The position numbers and the translations under genes are program-made. Positions 49,929 to 58,809 of a stretch of 64,000 nt of DNA are shown in pieces; the stretch's first letter is position 1; each line of letters begins with the position of its first letter. This DNA is from Lysobacter panacisoli (lineage in GTDB: Bacteria; Pseudomonadota; Gammaproteobacteria; Xanthomonadales; Xanthomonadaceae), in NCBI RefSeq assembly GCF_009765165.1, contig NZ_VLNU01000001.1:806001-870000 (forward strand), read 5' to 3'. A model generated the notes under the pieces. That model was given only the letters and a program-made list of their open reading frames with translations. It ran no database searches and was not told where the DNA came from.

Positions 49929-50500
49929 GCGCCGCGTGCGGGCGCAGGCGGACTACTCCGAAAACGACGGGCAAGCGAAAGGCGGCCGGAGCCGCCTTTC
50001 GCGCCACACACCCGAAGTTCGCCCTCTCGCGGGGCGGTCCGGCCCGGCACCGAGGAACGTGGCACCGGACCGGTTTCGACTGTGCCGCAGCCTCGATGAA
50101 CCCACGCGTGACCATGCGCGTCACATCCACGCGGGATTAACCCCTTCTCGCGCGTTTTCTGCTTGTCCCGGGCGATCCGTGCACAACCGCACATCCGCGT
50201 TGCGATCCCGCGCGAACATGAACAACGTTCGCATTCGTTCATCCAGCGCATCGGAACCGTACGGTGTGCCCGCCTTCCGCCCGGCGAGTGCACACATTGC
50301 GCACAGTCGACGGCACTGCGCGCCGCACGGTTCCGCACGCGGGACAGAGCATCCCCGTAATCCGGTCTTTGATCCGCACGACTGGCGCCCATTTCATCCG
50401 TGCGGCGATGGCTGCCCAGACATTCCGTCAGGACCCATCGCGGACGCCACCGCTCCCTCCCCCTCTTTGCGGCGGTGTCGATGCAGGAGTCATCAAGACA
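49929..50500. other. Long intergenic region with one strong hairpin
   Basis: 572 bases without a convincing gene or tRNA. It contains a perfect 11-bp stem (GCGAAAGGCGG/CCGCCTTTCGC) at 49975-50002. No U-tract follows in the plus direction; a TTTT lies about 10 bases beyond it on the minus strand. The rest holds the promoter regions of FNR2 and the beta-barrel gene, for which I see no clear elements. Confidence 0.4.
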
Positions 50501-51034
50501 ATGAGCAAGAACAAGATGCTGTCCACTGCCCTGGTTGCCGTTCTCGCCGGTGCCGCCGCCTTCGGCGCGCAGGCGGCCGACAAGGGTTTCTACGCCGGTG
50601 CGGGCGTGGGCCAGTCCTACGTCGACGAGCGTAACTATGACGACGAAGACACCGCGTTCTCGTTGTTCGGCGGTTACCAGTTCAATCGCTACTTCGGCCT
50701 CGAGGCCGGCTACGCCGACTTCGGCAAGCTCGAGCCGCGCGGTGCGGGCGCCGAACTCGAAGCCAGCTCGGTCTACCTGACCGCGGTCGGCACGCTGCCG
50801 ATCACCGACAGCTTCTCCGCCTACGCGAAGGCCGGCTTCCAGCGCTGGGACCTCGACACCGCGATTCCGTCCGTCGTCGGCAACGACGACGACAGCGGCA
50901 CCGATCCGACCTACGGCGTCGGTGTGCAGTACCGCTTCACCGACCACCTCGCGCTGCGCGGCGAGTACAGCCGCTTCGAGATCGAAGACACCGACCTCGA
51001 CCTGGCGCAGCTGCAGGTCCGCTACGACTTCTGA
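50501..51034 (+). CDS. Small outer membrane beta-barrel protein
   Basis: A 177-residue precursor with a signal peptide ending GAQAA. The mature protein is an eight-strand barrel of the OmpA-N-terminal/porin-family type (FYAGAGVGQSYVD; FGLEAGYADFG; TYGVGVQYRF) ending in phenylalanine (VRYDF), the usual outer membrane signal. AGGAG lies upstream of the ATG. Function unknown. A stem-loop terminator follows. Confidence 0.82.
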   Translation: MSKNKMLSTALVAVLAGAAAFGAQAADKGFYAGAGVGQSYVDERNYDDEDTAFSLFGGYQFNRYFGLEAGYADFGKLEPRGAGAELEASSVYLTAVGTLPITDSFSAYAKAGFQRWDLDTAIPSVVGNDDDSGTDPTYGVGVQYRFTDHLALRGEYSRFEIEDTDLDLAQLQVRYDF

Positions 51035-51059
51035 TCGCAGCAGGCCTTGCGCAACACAC

Positions 51060-51085
51060 GAAGCCGCCGGCCCTCCGGCGGCTTC
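51060..51085 (+). terminator. Terminator of the beta-barrel gene
   Basis: GAAGCCGCCGG, loop CCCT, CCGGCGGCTTC: an 11-bp perfect stem 25 bases after the stop. Confidence 0.75.
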
Positions 51086-51150
51086 GTCGTAGCGTGGCGC
51101 GGGACCGCCATCTGCGGCACTCTCGGCAAGGGCCATGCCGGGAGCAGGGT

Positions 51151-52446
51151 TTGGACACACGGACTACGCCGTCCACCGACGCGCCGACCACGGTGCGAGC
51201 AGTCGGTCGATGGCAGATCGTCGGCCTTTCCATCAACGACGTCATCGGCAGCGGCATCTACCTGCTTCCCGCCGCAGCCGCCGCACTGCTCGGACCGGCA
51301 AGCCTGTGGGCGGTGCTGCTCGCGGGCGTGGCCGTCAGTCTGCTGGTGCTGTGCTACGCGCAGGCGGCGAGTTACTTCGACGCACCCGGCGGCGGGTATC
51401 TCTACGCGCGCGAGGCCTTTGGGCCGCTGATCGGATTCGAGGTCGGCTGGATGCTGCTGCTCACGCGCATCGCCACCGCGGCGGCGCTCGCCAACGGCCT
51501 GGCCGAGGCGGTCACGCACTTCTGGCCCGCGGCCGACACTGGCTGGGCACGCGTGTCCATCGTTGCGGGTTCCATCGGCTTGCTGGTCGCGATCAACATC
51601 CTCGGCGTGCGCGCCGCCGCGCGCACCGGCGCGCTGCTGGCGATAGGCAAGCTTCTACCGCTGCTTTTGTTCGTCGCGATCGGCGCATTCCACGTCGATG
51701 CCTCACTCGCCTCGCCGCTCGGCACGCCGCTGTCGATGCAATCACTGGGCGAGGCGGCGTTGCTGCTGCTGTTCGCCTATGCGGGTTTCGAGAACCTGCC
51801 GGCCGCGGCGGGCGAGTACCGCAATCCGCGGCGCGACGTTCCGTTCGCGCTGCTGACCATGATCGCCACCGTCACCACGGTGTACGTCAGCGTGCAGTGG
51901 GTCGCGCTCGGTACGCTGCCTGGCCTCGCCGCGTCGACGACGCCGCTCGCACAGGCGGCCGCGCGCTTCAGCGGCGAGACGCTCGCATTGCTGATGACGA
52001 TCGGCGCGAGCATCTCCATCCTCGGCACCAGCAGCAACACGGTGATGATGGCGCCGCGTTATCTGCTCGCGCTCGCGCATGACGGCTACGGGCCGCGCAC
52101 ACTCGCCGCGATCCATCCGCGCTTCCGCACGCCGGTCGTGGCGATCCTCGTCATCGGCGCGATCTCGCTCGCACTCGCGCTGTCGGGATCGTTCGTGCAA
52201 CTGGCGCTGTTGTCGGTGGTGTCGCGACTGTGCACCTATCTGGGCACGGCGGGCTCGGTGCTGGTGCTGCGCCGTCGCCACGGAGACCGCGCGGGCGCGC
52301 TGCGTCTGCCGGGCGGCCCGCTCATTCCCATCGCCGCCATCGTGCTGAGCCTGGGCCTGCTGGCCAGCGCGCAACCCGCGAACCTCATGGCGGCGGCCGT
52401 TGCGCTGCTGATCGGCGCGGTGGTGTTCCGCTTCAGGCGTCGCTGA
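51151..52446 (+). CDS. APC-family amino acid/polyamine permease
   Basis: A 431-residue, 12-helix transporter. IVGLSINDVIGSGIYLLP (helix 1, with the unwound GSGIY) is the APC family signature; GGGYLYAREAFGPLIGFEVGW and FAYAGFENLPAAAGEYRNPRRDVP also fit. The substrate is probably an amino acid. I choose a TTG start at 51151, because GGGAG lies six bases before it; an ATG at 51094 lacks a site. Confidence 0.85.
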   Translation: MDTRTTPSTDAPTTVRAVGRWQIVGLSINDVIGSGIYLLPAAAAALLGPASLWAVLLAGVAVSLLVLCYAQAASYFDAPGGGYLYAREAFGPLIGFEVGWMLLLTRIATAAALANGLAEAVTHFWPAADTGWARVSIVAGSIGLLVAINILGVRAAARTGALLAIGKLLPLLLFVAIGAFHVDASLASPLGTPLSMQSLGEAALLLLFAYAGFENLPAAAGEYRNPRRDVPFALLTMIATVTTVYVSVQWVALGTLPGLAASTTPLAQAAARFSGETLALLMTIGASISILGTSSNTVMMAPRYLLALAHDGYGPRTLAAIHPRFRTPVVAILVIGAISLALALSGSFVQLALLSVVSRLCTYLGTAGSVLVLRRRHGDRAGALRLPGGPLIPIAAIVLSLGLLASAQPANLMAAAVALLIGAVVFRFRRR

Positions 52447-52449
52447 CGG

Positions 52450-53262
52450 TCACGGCACGGTCGCCGGCATCTCCATAACCGGCATCTCCATCAGTTGCTG
52501 TTGCAGGTCGTAAAGGATCTCCGCATCGCCCGGCAGCCACTGCTCGTCTTCGTTACCGCGATAGTGGCGATGGAACGCGCGCAGTGCGGCCGCGGGATCG
52601 CGCAGGTCGTAACCGATCAACCGCATCGCAGCCCAAGGATCAAACCCCGACGGCACCGGCGCTGTCACCGCCCGCGGCCACAGCCCATAGCCCGCTTCGG
52701 CCAAACGCTTCCACGGGAACAGCGCACTGGGATCGCGCTTGCGCGTGGGCGCGATGTCGCCGTGACCGATCACGAGATGGCGCGGGATGTCGAGGCGACC
52801 GGTGATGTCATCGAGCAGGCGCAGCAGCGTGTCGATTTGCGCCTGGCTGAAGGGCTCGACGCCGTCGTTGTCGAGTTCGATGCCGATGGACGCGGAATTG
52901 AGATCGGCCACGCCGCCCCAGCGCGACGCACCCGCGTGCCACGCACGCTCGCTTTCGGCCACGAGCTGGTAGAGCCGGCCGTCGTCGCCGATCAGGTAGT
53001 GCGCGCTGACGCGCCCGGTGGGATTTCGCGTCTGCAGTGTGACCAGCGCCGCTTCAGCGCTCTCCATCTCGGTCTGGTGCAGCACGATCATCTGCGCGCT
53101 GCGTTGATCGTGGTTGGGCGATGGACGCCATTCCAGCGGACTGCACACTTGCGGCGGCGCGGTGGCGCAACCGCCCAGCGCAAGCGCTGCGATGCAGGCG
53201 CAGATGCGGACGATCCCAAGTGCGCGGTCGGGCTCGCGCAGGCCGTGGACACGGTTTGGCAT
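52450..53262 (-). CDS. AmiD-like N-acetylmuramoyl-L-alanine amidase lipoprotein
   Basis: A 270-residue lipoprotein (lipobox L-G-G-C near residue 32) with an amidase_2 domain. Zinc ligands are visible in IVLHQTEM and VIGHGDIAPTRKRDP, with AWHAG between. It cleaves the amide between muramic acid and the peptide, probably in cell wall recycling at the outer membrane. It converges with the permease gene, stops 3 bases apart. Confidence 0.88.
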   Translation of the reverse strand: MPNRVHGLREPDRALGIVRICACIAALALGGCATAPPQVCSPLEWRPSPNHDQRSAQMIVLHQTEMESAEAALVTLQTRNPTGRVSAHYLIGDDGRLYQLVAESERAWHAGASRWGGVADLNSASIGIELDNDGVEPFSQAQIDTLLRLLDDITGRLDIPRHLVIGHGDIAPTRKRDPSALFPWKRLAEAGYGLWPRAVTAPVPSGFDPWAAMRLIGYDLRDPAAALRAFHRHYRGNEDEQWLPGDAEILYDLQQQLMEMPVMEMPATVP

Positions 53263-53352
53263 GAAGACGGAATCCCTGTCCCTTACACGACGCCGGCATT
53301 GTTCCATACCGGCCGCCGTGTCGCCGTCACCGCGTCGCGACCGTGTCGCCGC

Positions 53353-53862
53353 TCAGTTCGGCCAGAGGTAGTCCTTCTTGCCCAGCGGCACGCCGGCCTG
53401 GCGCAGGATCGCGTAGCAGGTGGTGCAGTGGAAGAAGAAGTTCGGCAGCATGAAATCCGACAGGTACGCGGCTGCGCCTTCGAAACGCACGTCGCCGCGG
53501 CTTCCGGTGGTCATCGTGATCGCTCGCGCTTCGCTTGCGTCGAATGCGTCCGGCGCGACGGTGCCGATGTACTCGATGGCGCGGTCGATGCGCGCGTACA
53601 ACTGCGCGAAGCTGGTCTCGTCGTCCTCGAACTTCGGCGCTTCGACCGCCGCGAGCCGCGCGATGCTGTTCTTGGCCGTGTCGGTCGCGATCTGCACGTT
53701 GCGCAACAGCGGCAGCATGTCCTCGATCAGACGCGACTGCAGGAGCGTGTCCGGTGCGATGCCGGTCTCATGCGCGTGGCGTTCGCCGGCCTGCAGCACG
53801 TGGCGCAGATTGCGCAGAGCGCGCTGGACGGTGGGCACGGTGACCTGGTACGTGGACGGCAT
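53353..53862 (-). CDS. DUF1993 family protein
   Basis: A 169-residue cytoplasmic helical protein. The DUF1993 pattern is visible: TVQRALRNLRHVLQAGE, then LIEDMLPLLRNVQIATD, and the end PNFFFHCTTCYAILRQAGVPLGKKDYL. DUF1993 belongs to the DinB-like four-helix fold; the role is unknown. Confidence 0.85.
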   Translation of the reverse strand: MPSTYQVTVPTVQRALRNLRHVLQAGERHAHETGIAPDTLLQSRLIEDMLPLLRNVQIATDTAKNSIARLAAVEAPKFEDDETSFAQLYARIDRAIEYIGTVAPDAFDASEARAITMTTGSRGDVRFEGAAAYLSDFMLPNFFFHCTTCYAILRQAGVPLGKKDYLWPN

Positions 53863-54055
53863 CGGTGCGATTCCTGCGGGATTGGACGGGCCGCCAGCGT
53901 AACGTCGCATGTGCGTCCCGATTAGTCCGTTCGCAGGGGAAGCGCCGTCCCGTCGGCGGGCCAATCGTCGCAGCAGGAACAGGCGGAAGCGCTCAAGGCC
54001 GGCGGCGAGGCCGCCGGCGTGCGTTGGTTTCCGCGACGATCGATCCCCGCGCTCC

Positions 54056-54490
54056 TCAGCGCAGCCAACCCCGCGCGGCGGCGCGGCGCGCGTACGACAG
54101 CAGGAACAGCGCGATCGCCAGCAGCAAGACCGGCATCGCCAGGCCCGACGGGCCAAGCAGTCGCCAAGCCGGCGTGACCAGGAACGCGCCCAGGCACTGC
54201 ACCACCAGGCCGACCAGCGACAGCAGGAAGAACGTCGTCGCCCAGCGCTTCCTCAGCAGCAGCCCGATGGCACCGAGCACGCCGCCGATCACGGCCGCAC
54301 CGTAGGCGACCTGCATCCAGCCCGGCGTGGCGGCGAGGATCTCGCGATGTTCCGAAGGCATGGCCGCGACCTGTTCGGGCGTCGCCGCCATCGTCAGGCA
54401 GAACATCGTCAGTCCGATCAGGTTCCACAGCAGGGCGAGCACGGCGATGATCCAGTAACTGGTGGGGCGCGATGCGACCACGGTCGTCAT
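54056..54490 (-). CDS. Four-TM hypothetical membrane protein
   Basis: A 144-residue protein with four hydrophobic helices; GGAGAG precedes the ATG. The first helix (SYWIIAVLALLWNLIGLTMF) and the loop with PEQVAAMPSEHREIL are typical of a widespread uncharacterised proteobacterial family. No function is assigned. Confidence 0.75.
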   Translation of the reverse strand: MTTVVASRPTSYWIIAVLALLWNLIGLTMFCLTMAATPEQVAAMPSEHREILAATPGWMQVAYGAAVIGGVLGAIGLLLRKRWATTFFLLSLVGLVVQCLGAFLVTPAWRLLGPSGLAMPVLLLAIALFLLSYARRAAARGWLR

Positions 54491-54575
54491 GTCCACTCTC
54501 CGTCCGGGCGGGAATGCCCGGCGCCAGCCTACGTGCATGCCGCGATGCGGCATGGCGCGCGCCGACGGGCGGCGC

Positions 54576-55481
54576 TCAGCCCTTGCGGATGGCGTGCCCG
54601 CCGAACTCGTTGCGCATCGCCGCGAGCAGCTTGTCGGCGAAGGAATCGTCCTCGCGCGAGCGCAGGCGTTCGAGCAGCGACAGCGTGATCACCGGCGCGG
54701 ACACGTCGAGGTCGATGGCCTCGGCGACGGTCCAGCGCCCTTCGCCGGAATCGGCCACGAACGGCGCGATGCCATCGAGCGTCGGGTTGCGTTCGAGCGC
54801 GTTCGCGCTGAGGTCGAGCAGCCACGAACGCACGACGCTGCCGTGGCGCCAGATCTGCGCGAGCCGGCCCAGGTCGATGCCGAATTCCTGCTTGCGCTCG
54901 AGGATCGCGAAGCCCTCCGCGTAGGCCTGCATCATTCCGTATTCGATACCGTTGTGGACCATCTTGGCGAAATGGCCCGCGCCGCTAGGACCGACGCGAC
55001 CCCAGCCACGATCCGGCGCGGGCGCGAGCGCCTCGAACACAGGACGCAGGCGTTCGACCGGAATCTCGTCGCCGCCGATCATCAGGCTGTAGCCCTCGGC
55101 CAGTCCCCACACGCCGCCGCTGGTGCCGCAATCGACATAGCCGATGCCGTGTTCGGACAGCATCGCCGCACGGCGCATCGTGTCCTTGTAGAAGGAGTTG
55201 CCGCCGTCGACGACGATGTCGCCGCGCGACAGCTGCGGCAGCAGATCGGCGAGTGTGCGATCGACCGTCTCGCCGGCGGGCACCATCAGCCAGATCGCGC
55301 GCGTCGACTTCAGGCCGGCGACCAGCGCCGTCAGCGAATCGACCGCGTCGATACCGCGCTGCGATGCCTGTTCGCGCGCCTGCGGGCCGGGGTCGAACCC
55401 CACCACGCGATGCCCGTGCTTCACCAGGCGCTGCGCCATGTTGGCGCCCATGCGACCCAGTCCGACCATGCCCAGTTCCAT
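54576..55481 (-). CDS. gnd: 6-phosphogluconate dehydrogenase, decarboxylating (short form)
   Basis: A 301-residue NAD(P)-dependent enzyme making ribulose 5-phosphate and CO2. The nucleotide site is GMVGLGRMGANMAQRL at the N-terminus. DGGNSFYKDTMRR and VDCGTSGGVWGLAEGYSLM hold substrate contacts, and GPSGAGHFAKMVHNGIEYGMMQ carries the catalytic lysine. It is the short (about 300-residue) prokaryotic type rather than the 470-residue dimeric type. Confidence 0.93.
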   Translation of the reverse strand: MELGMVGLGRMGANMAQRLVKHGHRVVGFDPGPQAREQASQRGIDAVDSLTALVAGLKSTRAIWLMVPAGETVDRTLADLLPQLSRGDIVVDGGNSFYKDTMRRAAMLSEHGIGYVDCGTSGGVWGLAEGYSLMIGGDEIPVERLRPVFEALAPAPDRGWGRVGPSGAGHFAKMVHNGIEYGMMQAYAEGFAILERKQEFGIDLGRLAQIWRHGSVVRSWLLDLSANALERNPTLDGIAPFVADSGEGRWTVAEAIDLDVSAPVITLSLLERLRSREDDSFADKLLAAMRNEFGGHAIRKG

Positions 55482-55592
55482 GCCGACTCCGTTGCGTTCG
55501 CCATTGCGGCCGATCGCTACAGCATGGCGCAAGCGCGCGCGCAGTTCATCCCCCGCCGCGACGATGCTAAGGCGGCGTGAATCCGCTCGGGT

Positions 55593-56015
55593 TCACTTGT
55601 CGCAGCGGCCGAAGCGCGACTTCATCGCGGCCGCGCCAACCACTTTTTCCGCGGCGGGGACGTAGTCCTGCAACGGCACGTACAGTCCCTTGGGATCCTC
55701 GAACACGTATAGCGAGAAGTCGTCGCCGATGAACTCGACGCGATAGCCTTCCGGTACCGGCGAAGTCGGCGCGCCGCCGAAGCTGGTGTACGAATCCATG
55801 CGTACCGGCGTGCGCTGCTTGCGTGTGCCCAGGACGATCTCCAGCCCCTGCGCGGCGATGTGCACCTGCGGCGCGAACGCATCGCCGCAGGCCGGCGAGT
55901 ACGTGCCGCCGTACTGTTGCAGCGATTCCGGGCGCAGGTCCTGCGCGACCGCTGCGGCGGCGCCGGCCATCGCCAGCGCAAACAACAATGCCCTACCCGC
56001 CCGATGGTCGCGCAT
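55593..56015 (-). CDS. Secreted hypothetical protein
   Basis: A 140-residue precursor with a signal peptide ending AAAVA. The mature part has a cysteine pair (SPACGDAF and FGRCDK) likely forming a disulfide, and a beta-rich middle (IEVLG-type strand, YRVEFIGDDFSLYVFED). No family is recognised. Confidence 0.65.
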   Translation of the reverse strand: MRDHRAGRALLFALAMAGAAAAVAQDLRPESLQQYGGTYSPACGDAFAPQVHIAAQGLEIVLGTRKQRTPVRMDSYTSFGGAPTSPVPEGYRVEFIGDDFSLYVFEDPKGLYVPLQDYVPAAEKVVGAAAMKSRFGRCDK

Positions 56016-56075
56016 GGCTTCGCTCCGTTGCCTCGTGTCCGGAGCAACGCGGGCGCTGCCGCGCGGCGGCCAGCG

Positions 56076-56498
56076 TCAGTGCGTGGACGGCGCGGTGCCC
56101 GTGACGGCGGACGCTTCGAGCGCGCGCTCGCGACGCTCCTGTTCCAGCGCGGCGAGGTATTCGTCCAGGGTGTGGCCGAGCGCAGCGGCTTCGCGGCTGG
56201 CGTTGTTGAGCAGCGCGGGCGAGGCCTCCAGACGCAACTCGTGACCCGCACCGGCCTGCACCGCGACCACGTGCTTGAGCATCGCCAGCGCCATCGCGGC
56301 GCTCTCGCTGCGCGCGACCACCTGTGCGCCCAGTACCAGCAGCCATTCACCGTCGCGCCAGCCCACGCCGCCCACCGATGCATCCTGATCGTCGAGCAGC
56401 TGCGCGTGCGGCTGCATGGCCGCGCCGAGCCGGCGGATCGGCCGGGAAGGCTCCTTCTTCTTGCGCGCGTCGCGCTTGACCTTGGAATTGCGTGACAT
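56076..56498 (-). CDS. Hypothetical cytoplasmic protein
   Basis: A 140-residue protein with a very basic N-terminus (SRNSKVKRDARKKKEPSRPIRR) and a small alpha/beta domain (VGWRDGEWLLVLGAQVVARSESAAMALAMLKHVV). The basic start suggests nucleic acid or ribosome contact. No family name is certain. Confidence 0.65.
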   Translation of the reverse strand: MSRNSKVKRDARKKKEPSRPIRRLGAAMQPHAQLLDDQDASVGGVGWRDGEWLLVLGAQVVARSESAAMALAMLKHVVAVQAGAGHELRLEASPALLNNASREAAALGHTLDEYLAALEQERRERALEASAVTGTAPSTH

Positions 56499-56562
56499 GG
56501 GCCCCTGCCTGTACTGCGTCCGATGACGACATTCTAGGACGTCGACGCCGCCGGCCGCGTAT

Positions 56563-57108
56563 TCAGGGACGAAGCGGCGCCATGACCTTCAGTTCGCGCA
56601 GGTTGTAGCCCTTCGCGGCAGCGCGCGCCTTGATCCGCTGGAACAGCGCGCGGTTCATCTCCGGCTCGCGCGACAGTACCCACAAGTGGTCACGGTCCGG
56701 CCCGCCAACGACGGCCCAGTGGTACTCCGGATCCAGATCGATGACCCAGTAATCCGCCCAGACCATCGGCAGCCACGACAGCCAATCCGGCGCGAACCGC
56801 ACCTCCAGCGCGGCTGGTTTTCCGGCGACCGGACGCGCGATGCCTTCGGACACGTCGGTGGTGCCTTCCTTGGTACGGCATGCATTGCGCACCGTGACGT
56901 TGCCGTCGGCGCGCGGCGTGTAGGTCGCCGTGATGTCGCCCACGCACTGGCGCTGGAAGAACATCGGCAGGTGGGCGATCTCATGCCACTGGCCGCTGTA
57001 GCGCTTCAGGTCGAGCTCGGCGACCGGCGCGTTGACGGCATCCTGCGCGCGACCTGGCACGGCGAACGCGAGCAGCAGCGCCAACGCGCACATCCTTGGA
57101 TGCATCAT
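56563..57108 (-). CDS. Lipocalin family protein (Blc-like)
   Basis: A 181-residue secreted lipocalin. The signal peptide ends AVPGRAQ. The lipocalin start block DLKRYSGQWHEIAHLPMFFQ (about 33-52), then DYWVIDLDPEYHWAVVGGPDRDHLWVLSREP, matches bacterial Blc, which binds lipids at the outer membrane. No lipobox is seen, so it appears soluble in the periplasm. Confidence 0.9.
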   Translation of the reverse strand: MMHPRMCALALLLAFAVPGRAQDAVNAPVAELDLKRYSGQWHEIAHLPMFFQRQCVGDITATYTPRADGNVTVRNACRTKEGTTDVSEGIARPVAGKPAALEVRFAPDWLSWLPMVWADYWVIDLDPEYHWAVVGGPDRDHLWVLSREPEMNRALFQRIKARAAAKGYNLRELKVMAPLRP

Positions 57109-57171
57109 TCGCAGCTCCTTTCGGCCCAGAGCTGCAGCTTCACGGTGGCGCCGTCGCTTTGGCGTGATCGG

Positions 57172-57723
57172 TCAGGCGTCCGGAGCCAGCACACCACCGT
57201 AGCGGAACAACAGGCCGAACCACGGCAGCGTCACGGCCACATCGAACACATAACCGTCACGCGCATCGATGCGCTTTCCCGCTTGCACGCGCGGCAACAG
57301 CGCCAGCGGAATGCGCACACCGTGCAGCCACGCCGCGCGCGGATGCCATCGCCAGTCGCCATACGTCGTATCGACGGACAACGCGAGTCGCAATGGGCCG
57401 GTCGTTTCCAGCCAGTGTCCGCGTGGCCATGCGCCAACCGGAACAAAGCGCGACGTCATCGTTTGCGAAGCACCGAACAGGCGATCCCAGTGCAGGACAT
57501 CACCGTCCGACCGGATGTCCACGCGCAGCATCGTTTCGCCGGGTTCGACCGGAACGCCCATCCGTTGCGCGAAGCGTCGGCCGATCCGTCCGGCAAGACC
57601 GTGTCCGAACTCGATCGTCACCGGGCCACGCAACGTGCCGCCGCGCCGATGCAGCTCGCGCAGGGCCGGATGGAGCGTGTCGAATCCGTCGCCGAACCAG
57701 CGTTCCACCGCGTGCATGCGCAT
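57172..57723 (-). CDS. DUF4166 domain protein
   Basis: A 183-residue protein with the DUF4166 layout: DTLHPALRELHRRGGTLRG near the start, FAQRMGVPVEPGETMLRVDI in the middle, and a C-terminal VAVTLPWFGLLFRYGG. The domain is of unknown function. It lies alone between the lipocalin and monooxygenase genes, same strand. Confidence 0.75.
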   Translation of the reverse strand: MRMHAVERWFGDGFDTLHPALRELHRRGGTLRGPVTIEFGHGLAGRIGRRFAQRMGVPVEPGETMLRVDIRSDGDVLHWDRLFGASQTMTSRFVPVGAWPRGHWLETTGPLRLALSVDTTYGDWRWHPRAAWLHGVRIPLALLPRVQAGKRIDARDGYVFDVAVTLPWFGLLFRYGGVLAPDA

Positions 57724-57766
57724 CCCCCGAGCTCGCCGCCAGTGTGGCAGAAGGCGGGCGACGGGA

Positions 57767-58078
57767 TCAGTCGGCGGCCGTGTCGTCGACGACGTAGTGG
57801 ACGACGGTCGGCTCGAACTCGAGCAGGAACCCGTCGTCCTCCGGGTAGTACTTCGCCCGCTCCACGTCGCGACCCGCGAAGGCCTCTATCGAGGCCATCG
57901 ATTCCCAGTGCGTGAGGATCAGGAAATGGGTGATCCGCCCGGCCTGGCGATGCATCACGCTGACCGACCGGTTGCCGGGCGTGCCGCGGTAATCGGGCAC
58001 GGCCCGCTCGCGCAGGAACGCGAGGTAGGCATCGGCCTGCTCGGTCAGCGTGATCCCATGCCAGAGCCGGGCGATCAT
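57767..58078 (-). CDS. Antibiotic biosynthesis monooxygenase (ABM) domain protein
   Basis: A 103-residue protein of the dimeric alpha/beta-barrel ABM fold: MIARLWHG at the start, RERAVPDYRGTPGNRSVSVM, and THFLILTHWESMASIEAFAG. Members include quinol monooxygenases and heme-degrading enzymes; the substrate here is unknown. Confidence 0.85.
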   Translation of the reverse strand: MIARLWHGITLTEQADAYLAFLRERAVPDYRGTPGNRSVSVMHRQAGRITHFLILTHWESMASIEAFAGRDVERAKYYPEDDGFLLEFEPTVVHYVVDDTAAD

Positions 58079-58088
58079 CGCCACAGGT

Positions 58089-58298
58089 TCAGCGGAACGG
58101 CGACAGTGCGGTGGTGCCGCAGACCATCGAGACCGCGTGGCTATGGAAGCTGGAACGCGGCTTGCGCTCGCGCTTGGCGACACGTTCGCGTTCCTGCTCG
58201 CCTGCCTTCGCTTCCGCCTCTTCGCCTGCCAGCGAAACCGCCAGTTCGGGATCCTGGATGTAACCCTGCTGGAACAGCAATCCGGTGTAGATATTCAC
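58089..58298 (-). CDS. Small hypothetical protein, GTG start
   Basis: A 69-residue open frame starting at GTG 58298 with GGGAG six bases upstream. VNIYTGLLFQQGYIQD at the start is followed by a charged helix rich in Glu, Arg and Lys (about 22-48) and a short tail. It resembles uncharacterised small proteins of this lineage but I cannot name it. Confidence 0.6.
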   Translation of the reverse strand: MNIYTGLLFQQGYIQDPELAVSLAGEEAEAKAGEQERERVAKRERKPRSSFHSHAVSMVCGTTALSPFR

Positions 58299-58411
58299 GG
58301 CCGACTCCCTTTGCCACTTGAGTGGAAAGAAAGTTAGACCTGCAGGCGCCCGCGAAAAAGCGACGGTTTGGCAAGGCTCGCTTGAATGCGATTCAAGCCT
58401 CGGGCGACGAC

Positions 58412-58621
58412 TCACTCGTCCAGGGTGAACCCGATCTTCAGCGTCACCTGCCAATGCGCGACCTTGCCGTCCTCGACGTGCCCGCGTACGTCCTGTACGC
58501 AGAACCACTTGATGTTGCGCACCGTCTGCGAGGCGCGCTCGATCGCGCGCCGGATCGCATCGTCGCTGCTGGTCTTGGAGGAGCCGGTCAGTTCAAGGTG
58601 CTTGTAGACGTGTTCGCTCAT
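58412..58621 (-). CDS. Dodecin family flavin-binding protein
   Basis: A 69-residue protein, the right length for dodecin, which forms a 12-mer that stores flavin. VYKHLELTGSSKTSSDDAIRRAIERASQTVRN and WFCVQDVRGHVEDGKVAHWQVTLKIGF fit the fold; the family tryptophan that stacks on flavin is W39. CTCCGGTGG-type sequence precedes the start. Confidence 0.92.
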   Translation of the reverse strand: MSEHVYKHLELTGSSKTSSDDAIRRAIERASQTVRNIKWFCVQDVRGHVEDGKVAHWQVTLKIGFTLDE

Positions 58622-58809
58622 GATCGTTCTCCGGTGGAGGAACACGCGCCGTCCCCGGGGGCATCGTGTCGCCGGATCTTAAACCCGGCGCATAAGCGCG
58701 CCGTGATGCCGTCCGTCGGCATCGCGACGACCGGTCATCGATCCGGCATTTCCGCACGTCGCGCGCTTGCGTAATCTGGTGCCGTGAAGACTCGTGTCGG
58801 GGGGCACGA

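Noticed and set aside
49975-50002. Possible small RNA or CRISPR-like element at the strong hairpin
   Set aside because: Only a single hairpin with no repeats, no promoter and no following U-tract; listed only as structure within the intergenic region.
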